A DNA stretch of 16,954 bases from Ovoidimarina sp039190895 (GTDB taxonomy: Bacteria; Pseudomonadota; Alphaproteobacteria; Rhodobacterales; Rhodobacteraceae). The stretch is taken from NCBI GenBank assembly GCA_039190895.1, contig JBCCXY010000089.1, positions 1-16,954 on the forward strand. Direction: 5' to 3'. A program made the position numbers and the translations under genes. Positions 1-7,698 of the stretch are shown here, piece after piece. Within the stretch, counting starts at the first letter, position 1; each line of letters opens with the position of its first letter. The notes below the pieces were generated by a model. It worked only from the letters and a program-made list of their open reading frames with translations. It was not told the origin of the DNA and ran no database searches.

Positions 1-1109
1 CAAACACCTACAGCCTCCACAATTGCCTCAGCCATGACCGCTCGCCAAACCGGATCGCGCAGGTTCTCACGATCCGTCGCGCTCGAAAGAAACCCGATTT
101 CGATCAGGACCGACGGAATGTCCGGTGCCTTTAGAACCGAGAACGCTGCCGACCGCCGGGGGCGAGTGTTCACGCGCCCCACGCGTTCGCGAATGCTCCC
201 AACCAGCGCATCCGCTAACGCGTTCGCCGCCGGGGCGGTGTCGTGCCGAGCAAGGCTCATGAGCACCAGCGCCACATCGTCCGCCTGCCCGGTCAGGTCG
301 AGCCCCAACAGCAGGTCCGTCTGATCATGCCGTTCCGCCAACCGCCGTGAAGCATCGTCCGAGGCATCCTCCGCCAACGTGTACACCGTCGCGCCGGACG
401 CGTGCCCTGATCCCTGTGGCAGCGCATCGGCATGCAGCGATAGGAACACGTCCGCGCCAGCGGCACGCGCCCGCGTTATGCGGCGCTCCAATGGGACAAA
501 AACATCGCTGTCCCGCGTCAGGACAACGCGAAATGCCGTATCGTCAAAGGCTTGCGCCAGCTCTTTGGCGAAGACCAGCATCAGCTCCGCCTCCACCAAC
601 CCGTCCGCTTCTGCTCCGGGGTCCAGCCCGCCATGCCCGGGGTCAAGGACAACCACAGTGCGAGGGTCCCCCGCCAGTCGGCGCGCCTTGGGGCGAATAC
701 CGCGCGGCTCCGTTGCCCGAAGCCCCCTGTCAGGAGCAAGCATCAGGGTGAGAACCGCGCCGTCTTCGGTCGTCATCTCGGCGCTGTCGACCGCCAACGG
801 CGCATCCAGCGACAGGACCAACCGGCTCCAACCCGAACCCGCTTGGCCAAGCCTTAGGTCATGCGCCCGCGCCGACTCTTCCGCGATAGAGTCCGGCCAG
901 TCGACGCCCTTCAGGTCCACCACCAGCCGCCGTGGCCCGTCGAGGGTGAACACCCGCCACGGCACCGGCTCGGATACCGCGAGCTTCACCACGACGCCCT
1001 CGCCCGCATCCGTCACGGCGCTGTCCTTCGACAAGACAGACGCAGCCGGGGCGCAAAAACCCCACAGCGCCAGCGCGCCGGCCAAAATCAAGGACGTGAC
1101 TCTGCTCAT
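1..1109 (-). CDS. amiC: N-acetylmuramoyl-L-alanine amidase, AmiC type (C-terminus cut off by window edge)
   Basis: Periplasmic zinc amidase that cleaves the bond between MurNAc and the stem peptide, normally during septum splitting. I translated 369 codons from the ATG at 1109 (reverse strand). A signal peptide covers about residues 1-23 (hydrophobic run ILAGALALWGFCAPAA). An AMIN-like beta domain lies at about 38-125, an arginine-rich linker at 130-148, and an Amidase_3 catalytic domain from about 151. Visible active-site residues are His159 in DPGHGG, Glu173 in VEAEL, His226 in LSLHADA and Glu337 in LIEIGFLSS, the usual zinc ligands and catalytic Glu. All are present, so only the last few tens of residues are missing. 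The start is the first ATG before the signal peptide, with a modest GAAGGG upstream. It lies 70 bp downstream of the aminotransferase on the same strand. Septal localisation by AMIN and activation by LytM-type factors are family knowledge, not visible here. Confidence 0.95.
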   Translation of the reverse strand, partial: MSRVTSLILAGALALWGFCAPAASVLSKDSAVTDAGEGVVVKLAVSEPVPWRVFTLDGPRRLVVDLKGVDWPDSIAEESARAHDLRLGQAGSGWSRLVLSLDAPLAVDSAEMTTEDGAVLTLMLAPDRGLRATEPRGIRPKARRLAGDPRTVVVLDPGHGGLDPGAEADGLVEAELMLVFAKELAQAFDDTAFRVVLTRDSDVFVPLERRITRARAAGADVFLSLHADALPQGSGHASGATVYTLAEDASDDASRRLAERHDQTDLLLGLDLTGQADDVALVLMSLARHDTAPAANALADALVGSIRERVGRVNTRPRRSAAFSVLKAPDIPSVLIEIGFLSSATDRENLRDPVWRAVMAEAIVEAVGV

Positions 1110-1138
1110 TGCGGCCCTTCGGGGCTCTGTTCGTCTGC

Positions 1139-1164
1139 GTTAACCGTACCGCAGATTGGTTAAC
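1139..1164. promoter_or_regulatory. GTTAACC/GGTTAAC inverted repeat upstream of amiC
   Basis: Two perfect 7-bp arms, GTTAACC at 1139-1145 and GGTTAAC at 1158-1164, are separated by 12 bp. They lie in the 70-bp gap between the aminotransferase stop and the amiC start. Each arm contains TTAACC, which resembles a half-site of the alphaproteobacterial cell-cycle regulator CtrA. The spacing is not the canonical TTAA-N7-TTAA, so binding is only a guess. It could also be a small transcript-end hairpin of the upstream gene, although no T-run follows. Confidence 0.3.
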
Positions 1165-1179
1165 GGGAAAACCGCGTCG

Positions 1180-2319
1180 TTACAGGCTTGCGGTGAACGC
1201 CGCCAACCGTTCCAACCCCTCGGCAATGTCAGGGGTGCTGCGGGCATATGAGAACCGTATTGTCCGGTGCCCGCGATGCGGATCGAAGTCGAGCCCCGGC
1301 GTCACCGCCACGCCGGCCTCGTCGAGAATTCGCTTGCAGAACGCGAGCGCATTGTCGGTGAAATCGCTGACATCCGCATAGACATAGAAGGCCCCATCGG
1401 GTGGCGCGACATCGCGGAACCCAGCCTTCGGCAACCCCTCGATCAGCAACCGCCGGCTCTCGGCGTAGACGGCCAGATTGCCCTGCAATTCCTCGTCGCA
1501 ATCCATCGCCGCCAGCGCTGCGACCTGCGCCGCGTGGGGGGCGCAGATGAACATGTTCTGGGCCAGCCGCTCAATCGGGCGGACATGGGCCTCGGGCATG
1601 ACCATCCAGCCGATCCGCCAGCCGGTCATGGAGTAGTATTTCGAGAACGAGTTGATCACCGTCACCTCGTCCGAGACCTCAAGCGCCGAGATCCCGCGAC
1701 GCTCGTACTCGATCCCGTGATAGATCTCGTCCGACACGAACACCGCGTCCCGCTCTGCCGCCGCCTCGATCAAGGCCGTGAGCGCTGGCTTGTCGAGCAT
1801 CGTCCCGGACGGATTGGCCGGGCTCGCCACGATCAAGCCGTGGATGTCCGACGGCAAATCGCCGGGCACCGGCTGCAGCCGGTTCTCCGGTCGGCTCGGC
1901 AGTCCCACCGGCTCAAGGCTCAGCGCCTTCAGGATCTGCCGATAGGAAGGATACCCCGGCTCCCCCAGCGCGACCCGGTCCTCCGCGTCAAAGTGATGCG
2001 TGAAGGCGAGCAGGAACGCGCCCGACGACCCCGACGTCACGATCACGCGCGCCGGATCGAGGTCGATGCCGTAGCGCTCCCGATACATCCGCGCGATCCG
2101 TTCGCGCAGCTCCGGCAGTCCGAGCGCGACCGTATAGCCCAACGATCCTTGCTCCATCGCGCGGGCCAGCGCCTCGCGGGCGCCTTTGGGCGCAGGTGTG
2201 CCGGGCTGGCCGACCTCCATGTGGATCACACGATGGCCCGCCGCCTCTCGCTGCCGCGCGGCCTCCATCACGTCCATCACAATAAACGGATCAACCGCCC
2301 CGCGGGTTGAGCTTCGCAT
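1180..2319 (-). CDS. PLP-dependent class I/II aminotransferase
   Basis: Cytoplasmic fold-type I aminotransferase of the aspartate aminotransferase superfamily, 379 aa, the usual family length. Visible motifs are the substrate loop VGQPGTPAP (36-44), GYTVALGLPELR (61-72), SPANPSG with PLP-contacting Asn169, SDEIYHG with Asp197 and Tyr200, SFSKYYSMTGWRIGW with the Schiff-base Lys227 and Arg235, and RFSYA with the carboxylate-binding Arg355. The start is set by AGGAG seven bases before the ATG at 2319. The same frame stays open to 2802, but that extension runs antisense to dsbA and lacks family sequence. The amino-acid substrate cannot be read from the sequence; aspartate/tyrosine/alanine-type enzymes are all possible. 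Downstream on the same strand is amiC (70 bp); upstream is a divergent region leading to dsbA. Confidence 0.9.
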   Translation of the reverse strand: MRSSTRGAVDPFIVMDVMEAARQREAAGHRVIHMEVGQPGTPAPKGAREALARAMEQGSLGYTVALGLPELRERIARMYRERYGIDLDPARVIVTSGSSGAFLLAFTHHFDAEDRVALGEPGYPSYRQILKALSLEPVGLPSRPENRLQPVPGDLPSDIHGLIVASPANPSGTMLDKPALTALIEAAAERDAVFVSDEIYHGIEYERRGISALEVSDEVTVINSFSKYYSMTGWRIGWMVMPEAHVRPIERLAQNMFICAPHAAQVAALAAMDCDEELQGNLAVYAESRRLLIEGLPKAGFRDVAPPDGAFYVYADVSDFTDNALAFCKRILDEAGVAVTPGLDFDPHRGHRTIRFSYARSTPDIAEGLERLAAFTASL

Positions 2320-2335
2320 CCGCTGTCTCCTATGC

Positions 2336-2365
2336 TGCACGGCGGAGACCTGCACGGGGGTGCAC
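2336..2365. promoter_or_regulatory. TGCAC repeats in divergent intergenic region
   Basis: TGCAC occurs three times in 30 bp, at 2336, 2351 and 2361. The last two form a palindrome TGCAC-GGGG-GTGCA. They sit 17-46 bp upstream of the aminotransferase start, in the region between divergently oriented genes (2320-2584). The repeats could be an operator, but no known consensus is recognised. Confidence 0.2.
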
Positions 2366-2374
2366 AGACAGTCA

Positions 2375-2570
2375 ATGGATAGGTGGATCGTATCCAGACA
2401 ACGCAGGCGCGCAGCACTCCTTGTGCTCGCGGCGGGCCGAACGCTATGCACCGCTCGGACGCGACGATGATGCCGTGATCCAAGCCACACGCGCTGCGGG
2501 CTTGTTGTCCACAGGCTCCCCCGAACGCCGCAAGTCCGAAGACATCCTGGCCTCTGCGCGCCAGAAGTAA
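2375..2570 (+). pseudogene. Possible relic of an internally deleted M48/TPR-type periplasmic protease gene
   Basis: Two short coding-like pieces lie in different frames just before dsbA. The first starts at ATG 2375 and reads MDRWIVSRQRRRAALLVLAAG, which looks like the N-terminus of a secreted protein (basic run, then hydrophobic run). The second, one frame away, begins around 2430 and ends at TAA 2568-2570. It reads APLGRDDDAVIQATRAAGLL, then STGSPERRKSEDILASARQK, which looks like the C-terminal TPR helices of periplasmic M48 metalloproteases. Its stop abuts the dsbA Shine-Dalgarno (TAAGGAG), 14 nt before the dsbA ATG, the spacing expected of an operon neighbour. From memory, an M48 protease gene often sits between this aminotransferase and dsbA in Rhodobacteraceae, so a large internal deletion is plausible. 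No HExxH or other catalytic part remains. It could be chance open frame in GC-rich DNA. Confidence 0.35.
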
Positions 2571-2584
2571 GGAGACCCTCCCAA

Positions 2585-3334
2585 ATGACCAAATCCTGGC
2601 TACTCGGCGCTGTGTGCGCCCTCGCCCTTTCCCCTGCCGCCGCGCTTGACCTTGGGCAGATGACCGAGGCCGAGGAGCAGGCGTTCGGCGAAGCCGTCCG
2701 GCAATACCTGCTGGACAACCCGGATGTCCTGATGGAGGCGATTGCTGTCCTTGAAGAAAGAGAGGCCCTGGCACAGGCGGAAGCCGAAAAGGTCCTGATC
2801 ACATCAAGCGCGGCTGAGCTTTTTGAGGACGAGGGCTCTTACGTTGGCGGCAACCCTGAGGGCGACGTGACGATTGTCGAGTTCCTCGACTACAAGTGCG
2901 GCTTCTGTCGCCGCGCGCACCCGGAGGTGACGGACCTGATTGAGACCGATGGCGACATCCGGATCATCGTTAAGGAACTGCCGATCCTAGGGGAAGAGTC
3001 GTTGCTTGCCTCACGGTTCGCCATTTCTGTCCTTCAGACCGAGGGACCGGACGCCTACAAGACCGTCAACGACACACTGCTGACCATGCGCGGCGCCATC
3101 ACGCCCGCCTCACTGGAACGCATTGCAACCAACGCGGGCCTCGACGCGGAAACGATCCTCGCCGGCATGGACAGCGACGCGGTCACCGACGTGATCCGTC
3201 GCAACCAAGCGCTAGCGCAGAAGCTCGCCATCAACGGCACGCCGTCTTTTGTCTTCGATGACCGGCTGATCCGGGGATACCTGCCGCTTGGCGACATGCT
3301 CACGCTGGTGGATACCATCCGGGCAGAGGGCTAG
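2585..3334 (+). CDS. DsbA-family thiol:disulfide oxidoreductase, periplasmic
   Basis: Secreted thioredoxin-fold protein of 249 aa. A signal peptide covers about residues 1-20 (hydrophobic, ending SPAAA). A charged helical N-terminal region spans about 25-80, as in ScsC/Com1-like members of the family. The DsbA domain follows from about 88 and carries the redox motif CGFC at 105-108 in FLDYKCGFCRRAHP. The cis-proline loop is at NGTPSF (Pro220), and an all-alpha insertion lies between them. Such proteins oxidise or shuffle disulfides in envelope proteins; the exact role (oxidase or isomerase) is not determined by the sequence. The start is ATG 2585 with AAGGAG ten bases upstream. It converges on the rodZ-like gene, with 17 bp between the stops and no obvious terminator hairpin. 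Confidence 0.9.
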   Translation: MTKSWLLGAVCALALSPAAALDLGQMTEAEEQAFGEAVRQYLLDNPDVLMEAIAVLEEREALAQAEAEKVLITSSAAELFEDEGSYVGGNPEGDVTIVEFLDYKCGFCRRAHPEVTDLIETDGDIRIIVKELPILGEESLLASRFAISVLQTEGPDAYKTVNDTLLTMRGAITPASLERIATNAGLDAETILAGMDSDAVTDVIRRNQALAQKLAINGTPSFVFDDRLIRGYLPLGDMLTLVDTIRAEG

Positions 3335-3351
3335 GCTCCGCGACGTAGGGA

Positions 3352-4581
3352 TTACTCCGACTGAGCTTCCGCAACCGCTGTGAAGCGTGCAAGATCGGCG
3401 TCTTCTTCCGGGTTGGCGACTGCGTAAACCTCTGGCAGCGCCTCTGCTGACAGAGCCACGTCACTTATGACCGAAGCCCCGTTCCCCGCCGGGCCATAGG
3501 CTTGATCGCCGACCATGAAATACAGCGACTGCGCGTTGCCGGCGCGCAGAGTGTGGGGCTCTTCCGTTGGGGGCACAACGAACCGCTCGCCTGCATCGAG
3601 GATCTTCTCGAACACCACAGTTCCGTCGGCGGATCGCACGCGGACCCAGGATGGACGAACCGCAATCAGCGCGACCTCTGGCGGACCGGCGGCAACGACC
3701 TGCACGGTCGAGGCAATCTGATCCCTAAGGGTTTCGGACAGCGCCTCATCCGGTTCCGTGAACGGGCGCGATTCCACTGAAGCCGTGTCGATGCCCGGCG
3801 GTGCGGACGCGACCGGTGGCAGCGTCCCCAGCGATCCGGGTTCAATATTGGCAATTGGCCCGTCCCGCGACGTCAGCACAGGGACATCCAGCGCCTGCGG
3901 ACGATACAACCGGTCAAACGCCTCTGCCGACGGTGCTGGAAGCTCTGCCAATTCGGTGCCCGCCTCGGCGCCGGGATCGGCCAACGGCGCCACGGGATCA
4001 AGCTGCGACAGCACGCCGGGGGTTTGCTCCACCGGGGTGAACTGCACCCGCTGCACCTCTTGCAGCACGGACCAGCCGCCATAGCCAATGGCGCATACCA
4101 GCGCGAGCATCACGGCAATCGACCCCAGCGCCCGCGGCTCAATCGCGGCCATCCGGTTGCCTTCCACCGGAATGAACGACACCGACGGCTGGGCAAACGG
4201 GTCGCGTATCGGGGATTGCGTCTTGCTCTTCCGACGGCCCTTCTTTCCGGCCTGAGCCGTCAGGCCGCCGCCGTCGTGCTCAAAGCCGCCTTCTTTGCAG
4301 AAACTTTGATACACCCACTCGGGGTCCAGCCCGAGGTAGCGCGCGTATGACCGAACGTAACCCGCCACAAAACCAGGCGATTCGAAGGCCGACGGATCGG
4401 CATTCTCAATCGCGGCGATGTAAGCAGCCTTGATTTTCAGATCACGTTGAACGTCGAGGAGGGACTTGCCAAGCGTCGCACGCTCCCCCCGCATGACGTC
4501 GCCGAGGGAGATGTCGAAGTCGTCGAACCCCTTTAGGGGCTCGTCGGCAGCAGTCTCGGGCGTCTTGTCGCGACGCTTCAT
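3352..4581 (-). CDS. rodZ: RodZ-like helix-turn-helix membrane protein (HTH_25 plus DUF4115)
   Basis: A 409-aa bitopic inner-membrane protein. The N-terminal cytoplasmic part (about 24-95) is a Cro/CI-like HTH of the RodZ type, including LGKSLLDVQRDLKIKAAYI and YVRSYARYLGLDPEWVYQSF. A basic stretch KKGRRKSK (113-120) follows, then one transmembrane segment at about 151-170 (ALGSIAVMLALVCAIGYGGW). A long Pro/Ala/acidic periplasmic linker (about 180-300) leads to a C-terminal beta domain (about 301-375, VRPSWVRVRSADGTVVFEK) matching DUF4115. RodZ links MreB to the envelope and helps set rod shape; that is family knowledge. The start is ATG 4581, with AAGGGG about eight bases upstream. hemA lies 102 bp upstream on the same strand. 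The gene may be annotated only as a helix-turn-helix domain protein in some genomes. Confidence 0.88.
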   Translation of the reverse strand: MKRRDKTPETAADEPLKGFDDFDISLGDVMRGERATLGKSLLDVQRDLKIKAAYIAAIENADPSAFESPGFVAGYVRSYARYLGLDPEWVYQSFCKEGGFEHDGGGLTAQAGKKGRRKSKTQSPIRDPFAQPSVSFIPVEGNRMAAIEPRALGSIAVMLALVCAIGYGGWSVLQEVQRVQFTPVEQTPGVLSQLDPVAPLADPGAEAGTELAELPAPSAEAFDRLYRPQALDVPVLTSRDGPIANIEPGSLGTLPPVASAPPGIDTASVESRPFTEPDEALSETLRDQIASTVQVVAAGPPEVALIAVRPSWVRVRSADGTVVFEKILDAGERFVVPPTEEPHTLRAGNAQSLYFMVGDQAYGPAGNGASVISDVALSAEALPEVYAVANPEEDADLARFTAVAEAQSE

Positions 4582-4683
4582 ATACTTGCCCCTTCAACAC
4601 GTCCCGCACCGATCAGCAGAATCGCAGTGCGTAGATCATCTGTAGCGTATCACACGCGAAAACAACCTGCACTCGCCGTAGGG

Positions 4684-5907
4684 CTAGGCGGAAAGCTCGG
4701 CACGATTAAGCGCACAATGGGACCAAAGTTGGTCCATCGCCGAGACAAGTGCATCGATTTCGCGCGGCCCGTGTACCGGAGATGGCGTGAAACGCAAGCG
4801 CTCAGTGCCCCTTGGAACGGTCGGGAAATTGATCGGTTGTACGTAGATCCCGTGGTCTTCGAGCAGTTTGTCGGACAATAGCTTCGTATGGACAGGATTA
4901 CCCACGATTACGGGAACAATGTGCGAGCCATGGTCAATCAGCGGCAGGCCAAGGCCCCTGAGCCGCAGCTTGAGCGTCGCCGCCTGCGTCTGATGCCGCG
5001 CCCGGATCGCCTGATCCGTCTTCAGATGCCGAACCGAGGCCGCAGCTCCGGCCGCCACTGCGGGTGGCAAGGACGTCGTGAAAATAAAGCCCGGCGCATA
5101 GCTGCGGATCGCGTCACACATCTTGGCCGACGCCGCAATGTAGCCGCCCATCACGCCATAGGCCTTCGCTAGCGTTCCATTGATGATGTCGATCCGGCCC
5201 ATCAGCCCGTCCCGCTCTGCCACACCGCCGCCACGCGGGCCGTACATGCCGACCGCATGCACCTCATCAAGGTAAGTGAGCGCGTTGAACTCCTGCGCGA
5301 GGTTGCAAATCGCCTCGATCGGGGCAAAGTCGCCGTCCATCGAATAGATGGACTCAAATGCGATCAGCTTGGGCGTATCGGGATCGTCCGCTTCCAAGAG
5401 CTCCCGCAAGTGTCCGATGTCATTATGTCGGAAGACCCGCTTTGCCCCTCCATTCCGGCGGATGCCCTCGATCATCGACGCGTGGTTCAACGCGTCCGAA
5501 TAGATGATCAGGCCGGGAAAGAGCTTTGCGAGCGTCGACAGAGTTGCGTCGTTGGCAATGTAGGCCGACGTAAAGAGCAGCGCGGCTTCCTTGCGATGCA
5601 GGTCGGACAACTCGACTTCCAGCGCCTTGTGATAAACCGTCGTGCCAGAGATGTTCCGCGTCCCGCCCGACCCTGCTCCGGTTGAATCGAGTGCGTCGTG
5701 CATTGCGTTCAACACAACCGGATGCTGGCCCATGCCGAGATAATCGTTGCCGCACCACACGGTGACCGGCTGCTCGCTGCCATCCGCCTTGCACCAGACC
5801 GCCTCAGGATAGTGACCCCGCTTGCGCTCAATGTCGATGAAGGTGCGGTAGCGTCCTTCTTCGTGCAAAGCCCCAAGCGCACGATCCAATCCGTCGTCGT
5901 AATTCAA
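4684..5907 (-). CDS. hemA: 5-aminolevulinate synthase (TTG start)
   Basis: PLP enzyme condensing glycine and succinyl-CoA to 5-aminolevulinate, the first step of tetrapyrrole synthesis in alphaproteobacteria; cytoplasmic. At 407 aa it has the usual bacterial length. Diagnostic motifs are RYRTFIDIERKRG (19-31), GSGGTRNISGT (79-89), His142 in LNHASM, LDEVHAVGMYGPRGGG with Asp214 and His217 (213-228), and GTLAKAYGVMGGY with Schiff-base Lys248. The start must be TTG at 5907. The frame is open upstream to a TAG at 5959-5961 but contains no ATG or GTG, and the residues after TTG (NYDDGLDRALGALHEEGRYR) align with the start of known alphaproteobacterial HemA (MDYN...). The nearby ATG at 5920 is out of frame. 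The Shine-Dalgarno is weak (GGGAC). It is divergent from the M20 peptidase gene. This could be either HemA or a HemT isozyme. Confidence 0.95.
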   Translation of the reverse strand: MNYDDGLDRALGALHEEGRYRTFIDIERKRGHYPEAVWCKADGSEQPVTVWCGNDYLGMGQHPVVLNAMHDALDSTGAGSGGTRNISGTTVYHKALEVELSDLHRKEAALLFTSAYIANDATLSTLAKLFPGLIIYSDALNHASMIEGIRRNGGAKRVFRHNDIGHLRELLEADDPDTPKLIAFESIYSMDGDFAPIEAICNLAQEFNALTYLDEVHAVGMYGPRGGGVAERDGLMGRIDIINGTLAKAYGVMGGYIAASAKMCDAIRSYAPGFIFTTSLPPAVAAGAAASVRHLKTDQAIRARHQTQAATLKLRLRGLGLPLIDHGSHIVPVIVGNPVHTKLLSDKLLEDHGIYVQPINFPTVPRGTERLRFTPSPVHGPREIDALVSAMDQLWSHCALNRAELSA

Positions 5908-6086
5908 AGCGTCGTCCCATCGTCGAAAGCGCCCGGCCTGGCGCGATTTAGAGTACTTCTAAGGTAGTGCGTAAGTCGTTAATGGCCAATGCACAAGCGT
6001 TAGCTGCGACGACCCGTCCGGGTCGCTGGACAGCGGTTGGCGGGCTGGTACTGTTCAAGCGAATGCGCGCAGGGAAAGGCAAGAGC

Positions 6087-7442
6087 ATGGATCACGTGTT
6101 GTCGAGGATTGACGAGGATCTGGACCAGGCTCTTGCCCGGCTGACGGAGTTCCTGAGGATCCCGTCGATCTCGACCGATCCGGCCTATGCGGAGCGGTGT
6201 CTGGAGGCGGCGCAATGGCTCGTCGCCGACCTGCAAAGCCTGAGAGCCAGCGCCTCGATCCGTGAGACCCCCAAGCACCCAATGGTCGTTGGGACGATTG
6301 GCGAGGGGGAGCGGCACTTGCTCTTCTATGGCCACTATGACGTTCAGCCTGTCGACCCGCTGGAGCTTTGGTCGACGGACCCGTTCTCCCCGGTTATCGA
6401 CGGCGGCGCGATCCGGGCACGGGGGGCGGCGGACGACAAGGGGCAGCTCATGACCTTCGTTGAGGCGTGCCGGGCGTGGATTGCCGTCCACGGCTCCCTG
6501 CCCTGCAAGATCACGTTCTTTTTCGAAGGGGAGGAGGAGTCGGGTTCGCCCTCCCTCGTCCCGTACCTGAAGGAACATGGGGCGGAGCTGAATGCCGACC
6601 TCGCGCTTATCTGCGACACGGGGATGTTCGACGCGGATACGCCCGCAATCATCACCTCGCTGCGCGGGTTGTTGGGGGAGGAAGTTATTCTAACCGCGGC
6701 CGATAAAGACCTCCACTCTGGGATGTTCGGGGGGCCTGCGGCGAACCCGATCCGGGTGCTGACGCGGATCATTTCCTCGCTCCACGACGACACTGGGCGG
6801 GTGACGGTGCCCGGGTTCTATGATGGCGTGGCGGAGACTCCGGTCGATATCATGGCCCAGTGGGAGGCGCTGGGGTTCGACGCGGCGGGGTTCCTGGGCG
6901 AGGTCGGGCTGTCCGTTCCGGCGGGCGAGGACGGACGCTCGGCGCTGGAGATGATCTGGGCGCGGCCGACGTGTGAGGCCAACGGGATCGTCGGGGGCTA
7001 CACGGGCGACGGGTTCAAGACAGTGCTGCCGTCGCAGGCGTCGGCGAAGGTCAGCTTCCGCCTCGTCCATCAGCAGGACCCGCTGAAAATCCGGGAGAGC
7101 TTCCGCCAGATGGTCCGCGACGCCCTCCCCGCCGACGTGTCGGTCGAGTTCAAGGATCACGGGGCCTCGCCCGCGAGCACGATGCCGACGGATGACCCCG
7201 CGTTCGAGGCGGCGCGACTGGCGTTGAGCGACGAATGGCCCCGCCCCGCGGCCTTCGTGGGCGCGGGCGGGTCGATTCCGGTGGCGGGGTACTTCAAGGA
7301 GATTCTGGGGATGAACTCGATGCTGATCGGGTTCGGGCAGGACAACGATCAGATCCACTCGCCGAACGAGAAATATGATGTCCGGAGCTTCCACAAGGGG
7401 ATGCGGAGCTGGGTGCGGATATTGGGGGCTCTCGCGGGGTGA
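6087..7442 (+). CDS. M20-family metallodipeptidase
   Basis: Cytoplasmic di-metal exopeptidase of 451 aa, similar to M20 dipeptidases (carnosinase/CPG2-like). Likely metal ligands are all visible: His83 in YGHYDVQPVD, Asp116 in RGAADDKGQ, the Glu pair in FEGEEESGS (149-150), Asp177 in LICDTGM and His424 in IHSPNEKYD. The lid/dimerisation domain (about 195-370) carries DLHSGMFGG with His210. The start chosen is ATG 6087, because VLSRIDEDLDQALARLTEFL is the family N-terminus and GGGAAAGG lies upstream. Earlier in-frame starts (GTG 5967, ATG 6063) would add non-family sequence. The preferred substrate cannot be deduced. The gene is monocistronic, divergent from hemA and closed by a strong terminator at 7449. 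Confidence 0.92.
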   Translation: MDHVLSRIDEDLDQALARLTEFLRIPSISTDPAYAERCLEAAQWLVADLQSLRASASIRETPKHPMVVGTIGEGERHLLFYGHYDVQPVDPLELWSTDPFSPVIDGGAIRARGAADDKGQLMTFVEACRAWIAVHGSLPCKITFFFEGEEESGSPSLVPYLKEHGAELNADLALICDTGMFDADTPAIITSLRGLLGEEVILTAADKDLHSGMFGGPAANPIRVLTRIISSLHDDTGRVTVPGFYDGVAETPVDIMAQWEALGFDAAGFLGEVGLSVPAGEDGRSALEMIWARPTCEANGIVGGYTGDGFKTVLPSQASAKVSFRLVHQQDPLKIRESFRQMVRDALPADVSVEFKDHGASPASTMPTDDPAFEAARLALSDEWPRPAAFVGAGGSIPVAGYFKEILGMNSMLIGFGQDNDQIHSPNEKYDVRSFHKGMRSWVRILGALAG

Positions 7443-7448
7443 TTTGGG

Positions 7449-7472
7449 CGGTCCCACAGTGGGACCGTTTTT
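7449..7472 (+). terminator. Intrinsic terminator of the M20 peptidase gene
   Basis: Perfect hairpin CGGTCCCACAGTGGGACCG (7449-7467), nine complementary pairs around a central A, followed by TTTTT. It begins seven bases after the TGA stop of the peptidase gene. This is a textbook Rho-independent terminator. Confidence 0.85.
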
Positions 7473-7515
7473 AAATATTTGATTTTGCTTGATTAATTTT
7501 GGGAAGTTCTTTTGC

Positions 7516-7541
7516 GGTGCCGGGGTGAACCCCGGCCTACC
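7516..7541. repeat. GCCGGGG hairpin repeat, copy 1
   Basis: Stem GCCGGGG (7519-7525), loop TGAA, stem CCCCGGC (7530-7536), flanked by GGT and ACC. A second hairpin overlaps its right side: CCTACC (7536-7541) with GGTAGG (7548-7553). It lies in the convergent gap between the peptidase and trpE(G). Near-identical cores occur at 7656 and 11611, all in the same orientation, which suggests a dispersed REP-like family. Confidence 0.75.
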
Positions 7542-7596
7542 TCGGTGGGTAGGTGTGTTTTTTGGTTCCCAGGAGACGTGGTTGTAGACTCGGATT

Positions 7597-7615
7597 GGTG
7601 GGCAGATTGCCCACC
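7597..7615. repeat. GTGGGC hairpin repeat, copy 1
   Basis: GGTGGGCAGATTGCCCACC: a seven-base-pair stem GGTGGGC/GCCCACC with loop AGATT. It belongs to the same family as the two copies at 10034-10092 on the other side of trpE(G). Intergenic. Confidence 0.75.
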
Positions 7616-7655
7616 CTATCGGGGCTTCCGAGGGGCGCTCTTCTTGTTAGGGGGA

Positions 7656-7681
7656 GTGCCGGGGTGAAACCCCGGCCTACC
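7656..7681. repeat. GCCGGGG hairpin repeat, copy 2
   Basis: Stem GCCGGGG (7658-7664), loop TGAAA, stem CCCCGGC (7670-7676), then CTACC. It starts 43 bp beyond the trpE(G) stop (in its direction of transcription the hairpin is just downstream). It differs from copy 1 by one extra A in the loop. It could act as a weak terminator or 3' end stabiliser for trpE(G), although no T-run is present on the minus strand. Confidence 0.75.
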
Positions 7682-7698
7682 ATGGCCGGGACACTGGG

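Noticed and set aside
379..1143. 254-codon plus-strand open frame over amiC, and the neighbouring plus-strand frames
   Set aside because: The minus strand carries a full AmiC with all zinc ligands; these are its shadows.
2320..2802. 161-codon N-terminal extension of the aminotransferase
   Set aside because: The added part is antisense to dsbA and has no family similarity. A strong AGGAG precedes the ATG at 2319.
5967..6086. Forty-codon upstream extension of the M20 peptidase from GTG 5967
   Set aside because: The family N-terminus begins at ATG 6087, which has its own purine-rich upstream sequence. The extension overlaps the hemA promoter region.
7516..7681. Possible CRISPR array in the peptidase-trpE(G) gap
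   Set aside because: The repeats are two different hairpin types at irregular spacing, also found singly elsewhere. There is no repeat-spacer periodicity or cas gene.
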